Shown: positions 1 through 7,876, numbered from the stretch's first letter. The stretch is DNA of 64,000 nt from Prevotella multiformis DSM 16608 (GCF_000191065.1 NZ_GL872283.1:1066659-1130658); one strand, 5' to 3'. Notes: generated from the sequence alone by a model not told the origin. Numbers and translations: made by a program.

Positions 1-35
1 AAATACAGGGACGGTCCGGGAAATCATCCTGATAC

Positions 36-65
36 AAAAAAGAGATTCCTTGAATAAGGAATCTC
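36..65 (-). terminator. Intrinsic terminator of tRNA-Cys
   Basis: Read on the minus strand, a 10-bp perfect stem (GAGATTCCTT / AAGGAATCTC) with a short loop is followed directly by a run of six T. It lies 7 nt past the tRNA 3' end, so it most likely ends the tRNA-Cys transcript. Confidence 0.85.
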
Positions 66-71
66 CTCGTG

Positions 72-142
72 AGGTGCCTAGCGGAATCGAACCGCTCTAC
101 ATGGTTTTGCAGACCATTGCCTAACCTCCCGGCCCAAGCACC
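72..142 (-). tRNA. tRNA-Cys (GCA)
   Basis: The reverse strand folds as a 71-nt tRNA. The acceptor arms GGTGCTT and AGGCACC pair with one G-T wobble, the T arm contains GGTTCGATTCC, and the anticodon loop is CTGCAAA with anticodon GCA. The 71-nt length is typical of tRNA-Cys. The CCA end is not encoded: the discriminator base is followed by C and then unrelated sequence. A promoter lies upstream and a terminator downstream, so it is a single-gene transcription unit. Confidence 0.95.
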
Positions 143-166
143 ATTGCAGTTTTGATTTTGCGAGTG

Positions 167-198
167 CAAAGATAAGCACTTTATTCGGTCCTGCCAAA
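167..198 (-). promoter_or_regulatory. Bacteroidota promoter of tRNA-Cys
   Basis: On the minus strand TTTG (195-198) is followed after exactly 20 nt by TATCTTTG (167-174). This matches the -33/-7 consensus of the Bacteroidota primary sigma factor. It lies 25 nt upstream of the mature tRNA. Confidence 0.85.
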
Positions 199-396
199 TA
201 TTTCAACGACTTTTTTCAAGAAAGACAACACAAACCCCTTCCGGGCAAATCTCCCGGCAGTTTCCCCTGTAAGAAAGGACAGACCGGTCCATTGGGGACC
301 GCCCTACCCGAGGTGTCTCTGCCGTCCAGCTGAAGGCCTGTTCCATGAAACTGGTGCCATGCAGGTGTTGTGGAAGGGAGTCCGACGCCAGATTCT

Positions 397-603
397 TCAA
401 AGGTGTTTTCCGGAATCCGTCTTGAAGCAGACCGGCTTCTTCCGCCCTTTCAGTTTCTGCTGCGCCTTCAACCGGTCGTGCAGGGCACAGCCTGCACAGC
501 CATGACACGGATCATTCGCCGTCTGAAAAGTCTCCCACACCCGGCAGGCTACGTACCCCAGGGCGCAGAGAAGCACGATGGCCAAGACAATATACTGCCA
601 CAT
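397..603 (-). CDS. FeoB-associated Cys-rich membrane protein
   Basis: This 68-residue protein has one N-terminal membrane helix (about residues 3-22) and then a cysteine cluster, C-x2-C-x2-C, followed by a basic tail. The pattern matches the small Cys-rich proteins usually found next to FeoB in Bacteroidota, which are thought to assist ferrous iron uptake. No feoB is visible in the window; it could lie elsewhere. The ATG at 603 begins directly at the membrane helix. The next genes on this strand (DUF1232 and a two-helix protein) also look membrane-associated. The family call rests on the helix plus Cys spacing, and the function is inferred. Confidence 0.75.
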   Translation of the reverse strand: MWQYIVLAIVLLCALGYVACRVWETFQTANDPCHGCAGCALHDRLKAQQKLKGRKKPVCFKTDSGKHL

Positions 604-621
604 ACCAGCCTCCTTTCTGCA

Positions 622-1029
622 TCAGACGGGCGTGTCGGTCGGATCCTCGGAGAAAAGGTCCTCGGTGAAATGAAGCTCGTCTTCATCGAACCATTTCGAG
701 AGTTTCTCACGTGCCTTCGCCTTCATGTCTTCATCTACCGACGTCCACACCTTGCCCAGCGCATAGAGCAGTACCGTAAGGTCATCGCCCAGTCCGGCAA
801 TGGGAATCGCGTCCGGCACGACATCCAGCGGTGAGATGAGATAGCCCAGTGCGCCGATGATGATTGCCTTGTCCTTCAGCGACACCTTGTCGCTCTGTAT
901 CAGGTAATACAGGATAAAGGCCACATAGACCAGCTTGGCGCCGGCGCGCTTCGCAATGCGCTGTATCTTTTCGACAAACCCCTGCTGGGAAAACTTGTCT
1001 TTGTATTTCTGCAAATCGGGTAATTCCAT
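622..1029 (-). CDS. YkvA/DUF1232 family membrane protein
   Basis: A protein of about 135 residues with the DUF1232 core: a hydrophobic helix near Val-Ala-Phe-Ile-Leu-Tyr-Tyr-Leu, then the characteristic LGYLISPLDVVPDAIP segment and a GLGDD motif. The family is widespread and its biochemical role is unknown. I prefer the ATG at 1029 (MELPDLQ); a GTG at 1053 would add eight residues. The C-terminus is acidic. It ends 18 bp before the Cys-rich membrane protein, suggesting one transcript. Confidence 0.85.
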   Translation of the reverse strand: MELPDLQKYKDKFSQQGFVEKIQRIAKRAGAKLVYVAFILYYLIQSDKVSLKDKAIIIGALGYLISPLDVVPDAIPIAGLGDDLTVLLYALGKVWTSVDEDMKAKAREKLSKWFDEDELHFTEDLFSEDPTDTPV

Positions 1030-1134
1030 ATCGTTGTCAATATTTGGTTGCACTTACAGCGTATCTACGGACCCATACGCCCCCGGACAGAAGGCCGTGG
1101 ATGCAGGTACGCCGCATCTTCTCCTGACGTAGCC

Positions 1135-1563
1135 TCACTTGAAGGCCAGCACCCGGTCGACGTAGGCCTTTTCCTCCGGATAATCACGGCCGGCACGTCG
1201 GATCCGCCGCCGCACCAGTGCTTTCATCAGGATCCTGTAGACCAGGAAGAGAACCAGCCCCACCGCTATGGCAGCCAGTACATTCCATACCCCTTTGAAC
1301 GGCAGCGATGAGTCGGGGAAAGCCGACATCACCAGAATCGGGAGACAGAGCAGGATGCCCGCCACCGTGTAGCGCGACCGTTCCGTCCCCTCGCTGTCCA
1401 AGGCCGCCTGATAGTCGAACAGGTAATCGGAGAGGCTCTCCGCATCCACACCTGCCGGCATCTGCGGAAATCCCGCCTCGTCCATGTGGTTTCTGATTTT
1501 ATTCTCCACCGTGTGCTGGAAATCGTCCAGTACCGTCACGTATTGCTCTTCTAAATCTTTCAT
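1135..1563 (-). CDS. Hypothetical two-helix membrane protein
   Basis: About 142 residues. The N-terminal half is soluble and acidic. Two membrane helices follow in the second half (around Val-Ala-Gly-Ile-Leu-Leu-Cys-Leu and Val-Leu-Ala-Ala-Ile-Ala-Val-Gly), then a basic Arg-rich segment (LVRRRIRRAGRDYPEE) expected to face the cytoplasm. I do not recognise a family. The ATG at 1563 is chosen over an upstream GTG at 1587. It is codirectional with the DUF1232 gene, about 105 bp upstream of it. Confidence 0.65.
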   Translation of the reverse strand: MKDLEEQYVTVLDDFQHTVENKIRNHMDEAGFPQMPAGVDAESLSDYLFDYQAALDSEGTERSRYTVAGILLCLPILVMSAFPDSSLPFKGVWNVLAAIAVGLVLFLVYRILMKALVRRRIRRAGRDYPEEKAYVDRVLAFK

Positions 1564-1846
1564 GTACGTAAAAATCTTATTGCCCACAACAACCGTCCCC
1601 TGACTTTCCTGCCGGACTGCACGGAACCGGGGACACAGGGAGGCACGCCCAGAAAAAACCGCCGGTCTTCCGCCGGTACGGATCCTGCCGGCGTTTCATG
1701 GCTTCTTTGTCTTTATGCGGCATCTCCAGCATTCCCCCTTCGGCTGCATGGTCCGCCATGCTCCTTGCAAGAAAAGGCCGCATCTGCCCGTCTGACAGAC
1801 AGGAAACCGCCAGAGGTGGATTCCAGATCCTGCCATGAAAGAAAAA

Positions 1847-2240
1847 ATAAAGCAGTGCCCCTGTAAGCCGGGTTCCGTCTCTTCCTCATCTTTCGATAAT
1901 AGGAAGATGCCTGTCATTTATCTACTTTGCAAGTCGCCCTGCAACTCAAGCATTCTACCCTCCGTTGTGCTTGCGCTCGGGCGGGCAGCCCTCAGACAAC
2001 GGTTTACATGAACTTGCAGCTCCTGAACGGCACAGCCAGACGATCACCCGCCTGCCGGTGGTCTCTTACACCGCCTTCTCACCCTTACCATCCGCTGCCG
2101 GATGGCGGTTGTTTTCTTCTGCCTACATCTACTGTCACCAATAGCTTCTGTTTTCGGAAGCAGGATGCCCTATGCTGCCCGGACTTTCCTCTCGCATCCG
2201 TTACAGATGCCAGCGACAGAGCCGGGGCACTGCCTTATCA
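1847..2240 (-). ncRNA. rnpB: RNase P RNA (bacterial type A)
   Basis: On the minus strand the universally conserved GAGGAAAGTCCGGGC (complement of 2177-2191) starts the catalytic core. Downstream lie AGGGTAGAATGCTTGAG (complement of 1947-1963) and the 3' P4 strand GGAACCCGGCTTAC (about 1863-1876). The ends pair as helix P1: ATAAGGCAGTGCCCC at 2224-2238 with GGGGCACTGCTTTAT at 1847-1861. An A-rich stretch just outside (T-run on the transcript) acts as terminator. The RNA is about 392 nt, a normal size, and is the catalytic subunit that trims tRNA 5' ends. Open reading frames drawn across it are spurious. Confidence 0.95.
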
Positions 2241-2246
2241 TGCGTG

Positions 2247-2277
2247 CAAAGATAGTGGAAAACATGGAAAAGGCAAA
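2247..2277 (-). promoter_or_regulatory. rnpB promoter
   Basis: On the minus strand TTTG (2274-2277), 19 nt, then TATCTTTG (2247-2254). The -7 box ends 7-9 nt before the predicted RNase P RNA 5' end, the spacing expected for a direct start. Confidence 0.85.
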
Positions 2278-2363
2278 ATTTTTTGCCGGTTAAGTACATC
2301 CTCAAGATGAATTGCCGGTGAAATCATCTCCGCTTCCTGCACGACGGGAGGATTCTCAACGGT

Positions 2364-2447
2364 CGGGAACCGGATTCCCGGACGTTGGGAATGCTGTTCC
2401 CAAGCCTTGGGAATGCTGTTCCCGACCGGTTGGGAACAGCATTCCCG
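2364..2447. repeat. Array R1: four 22-bp-spaced palindromes
   Basis: Four units of the form GGGAA-N5-TTCCC begin at 2365, 2387, 2409 and 2432, a 22/22/23-bp period. Outer bases often extend the palindrome (TTGGGAA...TTCCCAA). The inner five bases are CCGGA, TGCTG, TGCTG and CAGCA, so the last unit is the inverted form of the middle ones. The same architecture recurs at 16532, 26441 and, in diverged form, 48950. Function unknown. Confidence 0.9.
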
Positions 2448-2641
2448 TGCGGTTTACTTTTTTCCGGGTTGTCCGGAGACGGAGCGCCCCCGGATCCGAA
2501 GAGGGGGGGCGGAGGAAAGGGTAAGCTGAATGAATGTAAATTTAACCACACTTCTAATTAAGAGCCGTTAAGGGGCGATTTTGAAGTGTTAAAATCGGAT
2601 AAAGATAGCTGACAGAATGGCGGATTTACGTTTTTTGCCTC

Positions 2642-2649
2642 TATATTTG
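2642..2649 (+). promoter_or_regulatory. Putative htrA -7 box
   Basis: TATATTTG matches TAnnTTTG and lies 80 bp before the htrA start codon. No clear TTTG stands at the usual -33 distance, so the promoter may need an activator or use a different upstream element. Confidence 0.55.
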
Positions 2650-2729
2650 CACCCACCGAAATCATCGGGAGGCGTTTTGTAAAGATTCCCGTTGGAACAT
2701 TCAATAGAAATTAACGAACAGAAAAGAAT

Positions 2730-4199
2730 ATGAAGAATTTATCAAAGTATCTGGCAGGTGCAGCCTGTGTGACCGCCCTCGCCTTTTCCACAGGTGCTTT
2801 CATCAAAGTCTATGCGGCTGAAGCACCCGTTACAGCTCCCGGACAGCCTGTCGACCTGACTTATGCGGCTGAGAAGGCACTCCCGGCTGTAGTTCACATC
2901 AAGTATGTCCAGAACTCGAAGACACAGACCGTCGATGTCCAGGACGACCCGTTCGGCGGCTTCTTCGACCCGTTCGGCTTCTTCGGCAATCCGGGGCAGG
3001 GCAACGGCGGATCCCGCCGCCAGAAGGTGCAGACTCCGAAGAAAGAAGCTACCGGAAGCGGTGTCATCATCTCACCGGACGGTTATATCGTGACGAACAA
3101 CCACGTGGTGGAGGGGGCCGACGAGCTGACGGTCACACTGAATGACAACCGGGAGTTCTCCGCCCGCATCGTCGGGACGGACAAGCAGACCGATCTCGCC
3201 CTGCTGAAAGTAAACGCCAAGAACCTTCCCACACTGCCCATCGGCGACTCTGACAAGCTGAAAGTGGGCGAATGGGTCATTGCTGTCGGCAATCCTTACA
3301 ACCTCAGCTCTACCGTCACCGCAGGTATCGTGAGCGCCAAGTCGCGTGGACTGGGTGCCACCCAGAACGGCATTGAGAGTTTCATCCAGACGGATGCTGC
3401 CATCAACCCCGGCAACTCGGGCGGCGCACTGGTCAACACACAGGGCGAACTTGTCGGCATCAACGCCATGCTCTACTCACAGACAGGCGCATACAGCGGC
3501 TATGGGTTCGCCATCCCGACGACGATCATGAACAAGGTCGTCGACGACATCAAGAAGTATGGCAGCGTACAGCGTGTCATGCTCGGCATTCAGGGCGGCG
3601 ACGTGCTGAATTACATCAACGCGCAGAAGGAAGACGGCAAGAACGTCGACCTCGGCACGAACGAGGGAGTCTATGTCAACGAGGTGTCCGAGGACGGCAA
3701 CGGTTCTTCCCTGGGCCTGATGAAAGGCGATGTCATCACCAGGTTTGACGGTCAGAAGATAACACGCATGTCCGAGCTCCAGCAGGCGCTTAACAGCAAG
3801 CGTCCGGGCGACAAGGCCTCTGTGACCTACCTCCGTCACAAGAAAGAGATCACCCGGACTATCACCCTGAAGAATGCACAGGGGACAACGAAGTTCATAG
3901 AGCAGGCGGACATCGACGTGCTTGGCGGACAGTTCCGTCCTGTCCCCGAGACCTTGAAGAAGCAGCTGGACATCAACTACGGACTTGAAGTGCTGAAGGT
4001 CAGCAACGGTGCGCTGAAAACCGCCGGCATCAACCGCGGCTTCATCATCCAGAACGTGAACGACACGATGGTAAAGAGCATCGACGACCTGCAGAACCTC
4101 GTCAAAAAGGCTTCCACCAGCAAGGATCCGGTACTCTATATCCAGGGAATCTATCCGACTGGAAAGAAGGCCTACTTCGCCGTTCCGCTGTCCGATTGA
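2730..4199 (+). CDS. htrA: Do/HtrA-family periplasmic serine protease
   Basis: A 489-residue envelope quality-control protease. It has an N-terminal signal sequence (about residues 1-30, ending near Val-Tyr-Ala-Ala), a trypsin-like domain and two PDZ domains. The catalytic triad is visible as His125 (TNNHVVEG), Asp155 (DLALLKV) and Ser230 (NPGNSGGAL). A Gly/Phe-rich stretch with two DPFG motifs at about 73-95 is the flexible loop typical of DegP/DegQ relatives. PDZ1 covers about residues 280-390 and PDZ2 the C-terminus. It degrades or chaperones misfolded periplasmic proteins. It has its own promoter and a strong terminator before rpoD, so it is transcribed separately. Confidence 0.95.
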   Translation: MKNLSKYLAGAACVTALAFSTGAFIKVYAAEAPVTAPGQPVDLTYAAEKALPAVVHIKYVQNSKTQTVDVQDDPFGGFFDPFGFFGNPGQGNGGSRRQKVQTPKKEATGSGVIISPDGYIVTNNHVVEGADELTVTLNDNREFSARIVGTDKQTDLALLKVNAKNLPTLPIGDSDKLKVGEWVIAVGNPYNLSSTVTAGIVSAKSRGLGATQNGIESFIQTDAAINPGNSGGALVNTQGELVGINAMLYSQTGAYSGYGFAIPTTIMNKVVDDIKKYGSVQRVMLGIQGGDVLNYINAQKEDGKNVDLGTNEGVYVNEVSEDGNGSSLGLMKGDVITRFDGQKITRMSELQQALNSKRPGDKASVTYLRHKKEITRTITLKNAQGTTKFIEQADIDVLGGQFRPVPETLKKQLDINYGLEVLKVSNGALKTAGINRGFIIQNVNDTMVKSIDDLQNLVKKASTSKDPVLYIQGIYPTGKKAYFAVPLSD

Positions 4200-4244
4200 A
4201 CACGGATTCCGGTGTCCTGAAAGAGACGGAATCAGCCATGCGGG

Positions 4245-4290
4245 AAACCTCCATCCTCATGTTCACGACATGAAGATGGAGGTTTTCCAT
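4245..4290 (+). terminator. htrA terminator
   Basis: The stem CCTCCATC(C/T)TCATG pairs around a 7-nt TTCACGA loop and is followed by TTTT. It lies 45 bp past the htrA stop and upstream of the rpoD promoter. Confidence 0.85.
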
Positions 4291-4321
4291 ATTATAATAA
4301 GGTAACATTTTCTCCGTTTTA

Positions 4322-4353
4322 TTTGTTCAACTCGTTGAATTTGTGTAAATTTG
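4322..4353 (+). promoter_or_regulatory. rpoD promoter
   Basis: TTTG (4322-4325), 20 nt, TAAATTTG (4346-4353): a consensus Bacteroidota promoter. Transcription should start near 4360. This excludes the upstream TTG codon at 4323 as a translation start and supports the ATG at 4380. Confidence 0.85.
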
Positions 4354-4379
4354 CCGTCACTTTACATAATGCCACGCAC

Positions 4380-5243
4380 ATGAGACAATTGAAAATCACG
4401 AAATCGATTACGAATCGGGAGAGCGCCTCTCTCGACAAGTATCTACAGGAAATCGGTCACGAGGAAATGATCAGTATCGAAGAGGAAGTCGAACTTGCCC
4501 AGCGCATACGGAAAGGTGACCGGAAGGCTTTGGAACGTCTGACGAAAGCCAACCTGCGATTCGTTGTCTCTGTCGCCAAGCAGTATCAGAACCAGGGGCT
4601 TTCCCTGCCCGACCTGATCAACGAGGGGAATCTCGGCCTGATCAAGGCTGCGGAGAAGTTCGACGAGACGCGTGGCTTCAAGTTCATTTCCTATGCCGTG
4701 TGGTGGATCCGGCAGAGCATCCTGCAGGCCATCGCCGAGCAGAGCCGTATCATCAGACTGCCTTTGAATCAGGTCAGTTCGGTCAATAAGATCAACAAAA
4801 TTCTGAACCGTTTTGAACAGGAGAACGAACGCCGGCCCAGCATCGATGAGATCGCCCAGAGCACCGACCTACCTGAAGACAAGATCGCCGACGCGATGAA
4901 GGCCAACTCGCGGCACGTATCGGTGGATGCGCCGTTCTACGACGACGAGCAGAGCAGCCTGCTCGATGTCATTCCCAACGACAATGCGCCGTCTACCGAC
5001 AGAGGGCTGGTGGAAGAGAGCCTGCGGGAGGAGATCGGCAGAGTCCTGCAGATCCTTGAAGACCGGGAGAAGATGGTGGTAGAGGCCTACTTCGGCATCA
5101 ACCAGCGTGAAATGACCCTGGAAGAGATCGGCAGCAAATACAACCTCACACGTGAAAGGGTGAGACAGATAAAGGAGAAAGCCATCCGGCGCCTGCGGCA
5201 GCAGACCAACAGCAAGGTTCTGAAGGCTTATTTAGGACAATAA
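4380..5243 (+). CDS. rpoD: Primary RNA polymerase sigma factor (sigma-70/RpoD)
   Basis: A 287-residue primary sigma factor in the short Bacteroidota form, lacking region 1.1. It begins [14 protein letters not shown]. Region 1.2 is followed by region 2 ([15 protein letters not shown], then [13 protein letters not shown] for -7 recognition), region 3, and region 4.2 with the helix-turn-helix [19 protein letters not shown]. The open frame runs 19 codons further upstream, but the promoter sits inside that extension, so the ATG at 4380 is the start. It directs core polymerase to the TTTG/TAnnTTTG promoters seen across the window. A secreted protein begins 24 bp downstream and no terminator intervenes, so rpoD probably shares a transcript with the cluster to 7.6 kb. 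Confidence 0.97.
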   Translation: MRQLKITKSITNRESASLDKYLQEIGHEEMISIEEEVELAQRIRKGDRKALERLTKANLRFVVSVAKQYQNQGLSLPDLINEGNLGLIKAAEKFDETRGFKFISYAVWWIRQSILQAIAEQSRIIRLPLNQVSSVNKINKILNRFEQENERRPSIDEIAQSTDLPEDKIADAMKANSRHVSVDAPFYDDEQSSLLDVIPNDNAPSTDRGLVEESLREEIGRVLQILEDREKMVVEAYFGINQREMTLEEIGSKYNLTRERVRQIKEKAIRRLRQQTNSKVLKAYLGQ

Positions 5244-5267
5244 ATCAACACAGAAAGATAGATTATA

Positions 5268-5774
5268 ATGAAGATGAGACTCCGTCAGATGTTCGTCATT
5301 GCAGCACTGCTGCTGGGATGGGTGAACAGCAGTTACGCCAAAGGATACAAACCCGCCAAAGTCTATGTGTTCGGCTTTGCAGCCTCTTTCAACGACTCGA
5401 CCGTCTATATGACTGACATCCAGCAGGTCGACGCCTATCTCGTCAATGACCGCACGCATTTCCTTGCCAACCGCGAGGATTACTCTTACCAGCTGCGTTC
5501 CTATCTGCAGGACAACGGCCTGGAACACTACCCTACCTGTGTGACGATGTTCGCAGAGAACGAGAAACAGGCCATGAAGAAATACGTGAAGTTGAGAAAC
5601 AGATACGAGAAGTCCAAAAAGAAATACGTCATCAAGGGAATTGCGGAAAGCCAGTTCGGCTATAAGACCGTTGAACCCGACGAACTCGCCGTCTACAACA
5701 GTTCACAGAATCCGGGGAAGAAGACCAGGAAATCGAAAAAGAAGATACGGCCGGAAGAAGATGGAGACAAATAA
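5268..5774 (+). CDS. Secreted hypothetical protein downstream of rpoD
   Basis: 168 residues with a clear signal peptide (MKMRLRQMFVIAALLLGWVNSSYA, cleavage after Ala24). The mature domain is about 110 residues and rich in Tyr/Asp, followed by a highly basic tail (KKTRKSKKKIRPEED). I do not recognise a domain; it looks like a conserved Bacteroidales envelope protein. It starts 24 bp after rpoD, and its last 14 bp overlap the start of the HprK-like gene, so the two are translationally coupled. Its link to the kinase/PqqD genes is inferred from this overlap. Confidence 0.75.
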   Translation: MKMRLRQMFVIAALLLGWVNSSYAKGYKPAKVYVFGFAASFNDSTVYMTDIQQVDAYLVNDRTHFLANREDYSYQLRSYLQDNGLEHYPTCVTMFAENEKQAMKKYVKLRNRYEKSKKKYVIKGIAESQFGYKTVEPDELAVYNSSQNPGKKTRKSKKKIRPEEDGDK

Positions 5775-6657
5775 CTTCAACATAGCCGACCTCGACGTGC
5801 AGATTGCTTTCCGTGACACGGCTGTCAACGGAAAGCAGCTGCTGCATTCTCTTGAACCCTTCAGGACCGGCAGGCCTTCCGAGGAACTGTTCTTCCGGCT
5901 GACGGTCGACGACACGCTCCGACCTATCCCGAAAGAACGGCGAAAGCGCATCCGCACCTTTGACACGGGCAACGGTGACACGATCGTCGACCGTGTGGAT
6001 GACGGCGGCTATCAGTATATCATCAAGGACATCAACGGTGCAGGCTGCTGCCTGCTGCAGTGCAACAAGGACTTCACCGACTGCCGCTGTGCGCTCAACG
6101 GCAGTACGAATATGCGTATATTCGGACTGAACAATGCGCTGATGCTCATCTTCGCCTTTGCCGGAGCACACCGGAATGTCCTGCTGATCCATGCCTCCCT
6201 TGTCCGCCACAACGGCTACGGCTATGCCTTCATTGCCAAGAGCGGGACGGGAAAGTCCACACAGGTCAGCATGTGGCTGCGCTATGTCCCGGGGTGCGAC
6301 CTGATGAACGATGACAATCCCATCGTGAGAATCATAGAAGGTAAAGCGTGGATATACGGCAGCCCATGGAGCGGGAAGACCCCCTGCTACCGCAATGTAA
6401 AGGCCCGTTTAGGTGCGCTCACACGCATTGACAGAGCAGCAGCCAATTCGGTGGAAAAGCCCGACCCTATTTCGGCTTTCGCCTCTCTCCTGCCCTCCTG
6501 CTCCAGCATGAAATGGGATCCGGCAATCTACAACGCCATCTGTGACACCATTACGAAGGTGGTAGAGACCGGGAGAATATTCACGCTGCACTGTCTGCCC
6601 GACCGGGAAGCGGCCGAAGTGTGCTGCAAGGCCGTGACAGAAGGAGAAAACTCATAA
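5761..6657 (+). CDS. HprK/SerK-related P-loop kinase
   Basis: 298 residues. A P-loop, AKSGTGKSTQ, has its Lys at residue 165; then come NDDNPIV (acidic, metal-binding) and YGSPWSGKTPCYRNV. Together these match HPr kinase-related proteins found with PqqD-like proteins, some of which phosphorylate peptides or Ser rather than HPr. The N-terminal half (1-130) is family-specific. The start METNNFN at 5761 is preferred over an upstream in-frame codon, because that extension overlaps the preceding gene entirely. Its neighbours are an S26-type peptidase and a PqqD-like protein. The substrate is not known from sequence. Confidence 0.8.
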   Translation: METNNFNIADLDVQIAFRDTAVNGKQLLHSLEPFRTGRPSEELFFRLTVDDTLRPIPKERRKRIRTFDTGNGDTIVDRVDDGGYQYIIKDINGAGCCLLQCNKDFTDCRCALNGSTNMRIFGLNNALMLIFAFAGAHRNVLLIHASLVRHNGYGYAFIAKSGTGKSTQVSMWLRYVPGCDLMNDDNPIVRIIEGKAWIYGSPWSGKTPCYRNVKARLGALTRIDRAAANSVEKPDPISAFASLLPSCSSMKWDPAIYNAICDTITKVVETGRIFTLHCLPDREAAEVCCKAVTEGENS

Positions 6658-6669
6658 AGACCCGGCTAT

Positions 6670-7155
6670 ATGCCCAAGATACCTCTTACAGCCTCTGAGA
6701 TTCAGTTCGCCAATGCCGACTTCCTCCCCGAGGTGGTCAAAATGCTGAACGAAGGCCATACGGTCACACTGCGACTGCGTGGCTTTTCCATGCGTCCTTT
6801 CCTTGAGAACGACCGTGACAAGGCTCTTCTGGTGAAGCCTTCTGCCGTAAAAGTGGGCGATCCTGTCCTGGCAGAAGATTCTCCCGGACACTATGTCCTG
6901 CACCGGATTGACAGGATAGAGGGAAATCATGTCACCTTGCGCGGTGACGGAAATCTCGGTGTCGAGCATTGCAGGATGGAGAACATCGTCGGCAGCATCA
7001 TCGGTTTTTATCGGAAAGGGCGGTCGCACATGGACCGCACAGACGGGTGGAAATGGAGGCTGTACAGCTTTTTCTGGATACGGCTTCTCCCCCTGCGGCG
7101 ATACCTCCTTGGGATTTACCGCCGCCTGTGGATTCCGTACTTCGGGCCGGTTTAA
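6670..7155 (+). CDS. S24/S26-family peptidase (signal peptidase-like)
   Basis: 161 residues. The nucleophile motif GFSMRPFL places Ser40 in the usual G-x-S-M-x-P context. A YVLHRIDRI segment with His78 resembles the Ser/His form of S26B (ER/archaeal type) signal peptidases, and LRGDGN follows. There is no N-terminal membrane anchor, but the C-terminal 35 residues are aromatic and basic (WRLYSFFWIRLLPLRRYLL), suggesting peripheral membrane attachment. It lies 12 bp after the kinase and 33 bp before the PqqD-like gene. The sequence supports proteolytic maturation of a small substrate; what is cleaved is unknown. Confidence 0.8.
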   Translation: MPKIPLTASEIQFANADFLPEVVKMLNEGHTVTLRLRGFSMRPFLENDRDKALLVKPSAVKVGDPVLAEDSPGHYVLHRIDRIEGNHVTLRGDGNLGVEHCRMENIVGSIIGFYRKGRSHMDRTDGWKWRLYSFFWIRLLPLRRYLLGIYRRLWIPYFGPV

Positions 7156-7188
7156 TGTCAGTAAGAACAAGAAAATCACCAGTTAAGT

Positions 7189-7605
7189 ATGAAAGTAAAA
7201 AACGGTTTTAAACTCCGTGAAGTATGCGGGGAGCATATCATTGTTGCTGAAGGGGATGAAAACATTGATTTCAGCAACATCATCTCTATGAACGAAAGTT
7301 CCGCTTTTCTGTGGGAAGAAGTGCAGAAACGGAGTTCCTTCACAGTAGAGGATCTTGTGGAACTGCTCTGCGGTGAATATGAAATCGACAAACTTACTGC
7401 CCGGAAAGATGCCACCGCGCTTGCTTCCCAATGGGGCGTTGCAGGAATCATCGAAGGGGAGGACATTCCGGAGATGATTGCTGAGAAAGTCGGAGAAGAA
7501 GTCGGTGAGGAAGTCCAGCCTTCAGCAGAAGGCCTTTCTCAAGAGCAGCGGAAAGAATGTGGACAGACTCCGAAAAAAGGTCTCTTCAAACGGATCTTCG
7601 GATAG
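7189..7605 (+). CDS. PqqD-like peptide-binding (RRE) protein
   Basis: 138 residues. Residues 1-90 have the PqqD/RRE pattern: a start like GFKLREVCGEHIIV, then IISMNESSAFLWEEV and a helical FTVEDLVELLCGEYEID segment. RRE domains bind leader peptides of ribosomally made, modified peptides. A C-terminal extension is first strongly acidic (EKVGEEVGEEV) and then basic (KKGLFKRIFG), which is unusual for a minimal PqqD. It lies in a tight plus-strand run with the peptidase and HprK-like kinase. The gene ends TAG one base before an ATG that opens a 30-codon frame. Confidence 0.82.
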   Translation: MKVKNGFKLREVCGEHIIVAEGDENIDFSNIISMNESSAFLWEEVQKRSSFTVEDLVELLCGEYEIDKLTARKDATALASQWGVAGIIEGEDIPEMIAEKVGEEVGEEVQPSAEGLSQEQRKECGQTPKKGLFKRIFG

Positions 7606-7606
7606 G

Positions 7607-7699
7607 ATGAGCTTGGCGAAAGAGCCAGGAGGCTATAACTCGGATGCCCCGGATGGAATAGCTCTGCCTGACTCCATCCGTACAGAAAAGCGTTATTGA
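7607..7699 (+). CDS. Candidate 30-residue peptide after pqqD-like gene
   Basis: The ATG lies one base after the PqqD-like stop codon (TAGGATG), and the frame runs 30 codons to TGA. The peptide is polar and contains GGYNSDAP and DGIALPDSI. It could be a substrate of the upstream RRE/kinase/peptidase set, or simply a chance frame: there is no hydrophobic core, no Cys, and no clear leader/core boundary. The position is suggestive and the sequence is not. Treat as a hypothesis. Confidence 0.25.
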   Translation: MSLAKEPGGYNSDAPDGIALPDSIRTEKRY

Positions 7700-7830
7700 C
7701 AATCCATACGTCGCATATCTTATAGTCTCTTCACAGAACTGTCTTGCAGAGGCCTCGGATTCCCTTTGATTGATCCGGAGAGGGACAGACTATCTTCCGG
7801 AGACGCTTGAAGAGACGGCAGAAAACAAAA

Positions 7831-7876
7831 AAGACCATTTCCTTACTCGAAAAACGAAACAGGAAATGGTCTTTTC
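7831..7876. terminator. Bidirectional terminator between pqqD-like cluster and rny
   Basis: AAGACCATTTCC and GGAAATGGTCTT form a 12-bp perfect stem with A-run and T-run on both sides. It serves the rpoD-to-pqqD transcript on plus and the zapA-rny transcript on minus. Confidence 0.9.

Larger units (their letters stand above)
2278..2729. other. Intergenic region between rnpB and htrA
   Basis: This 450-bp stretch between divergent transcription units holds the palindrome array at 2364-2447 and the htrA promoter at 2642-2649. The remainder is AT-rich just before htrA and shows no convincing reading frame. Confidence 0.7.

Noticed and set aside
1927-2310. Protein frames across 1.6-2.3 kb
   Set aside because: They overlap RNase P RNA, identified by its conserved core and P1 pairing.
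2364-2447. Palindrome arrays as CRISPR
   Set aside because: Period 22 bp with 5-7 bp linkers, four units, palindromic units and no spacers or cas genes.
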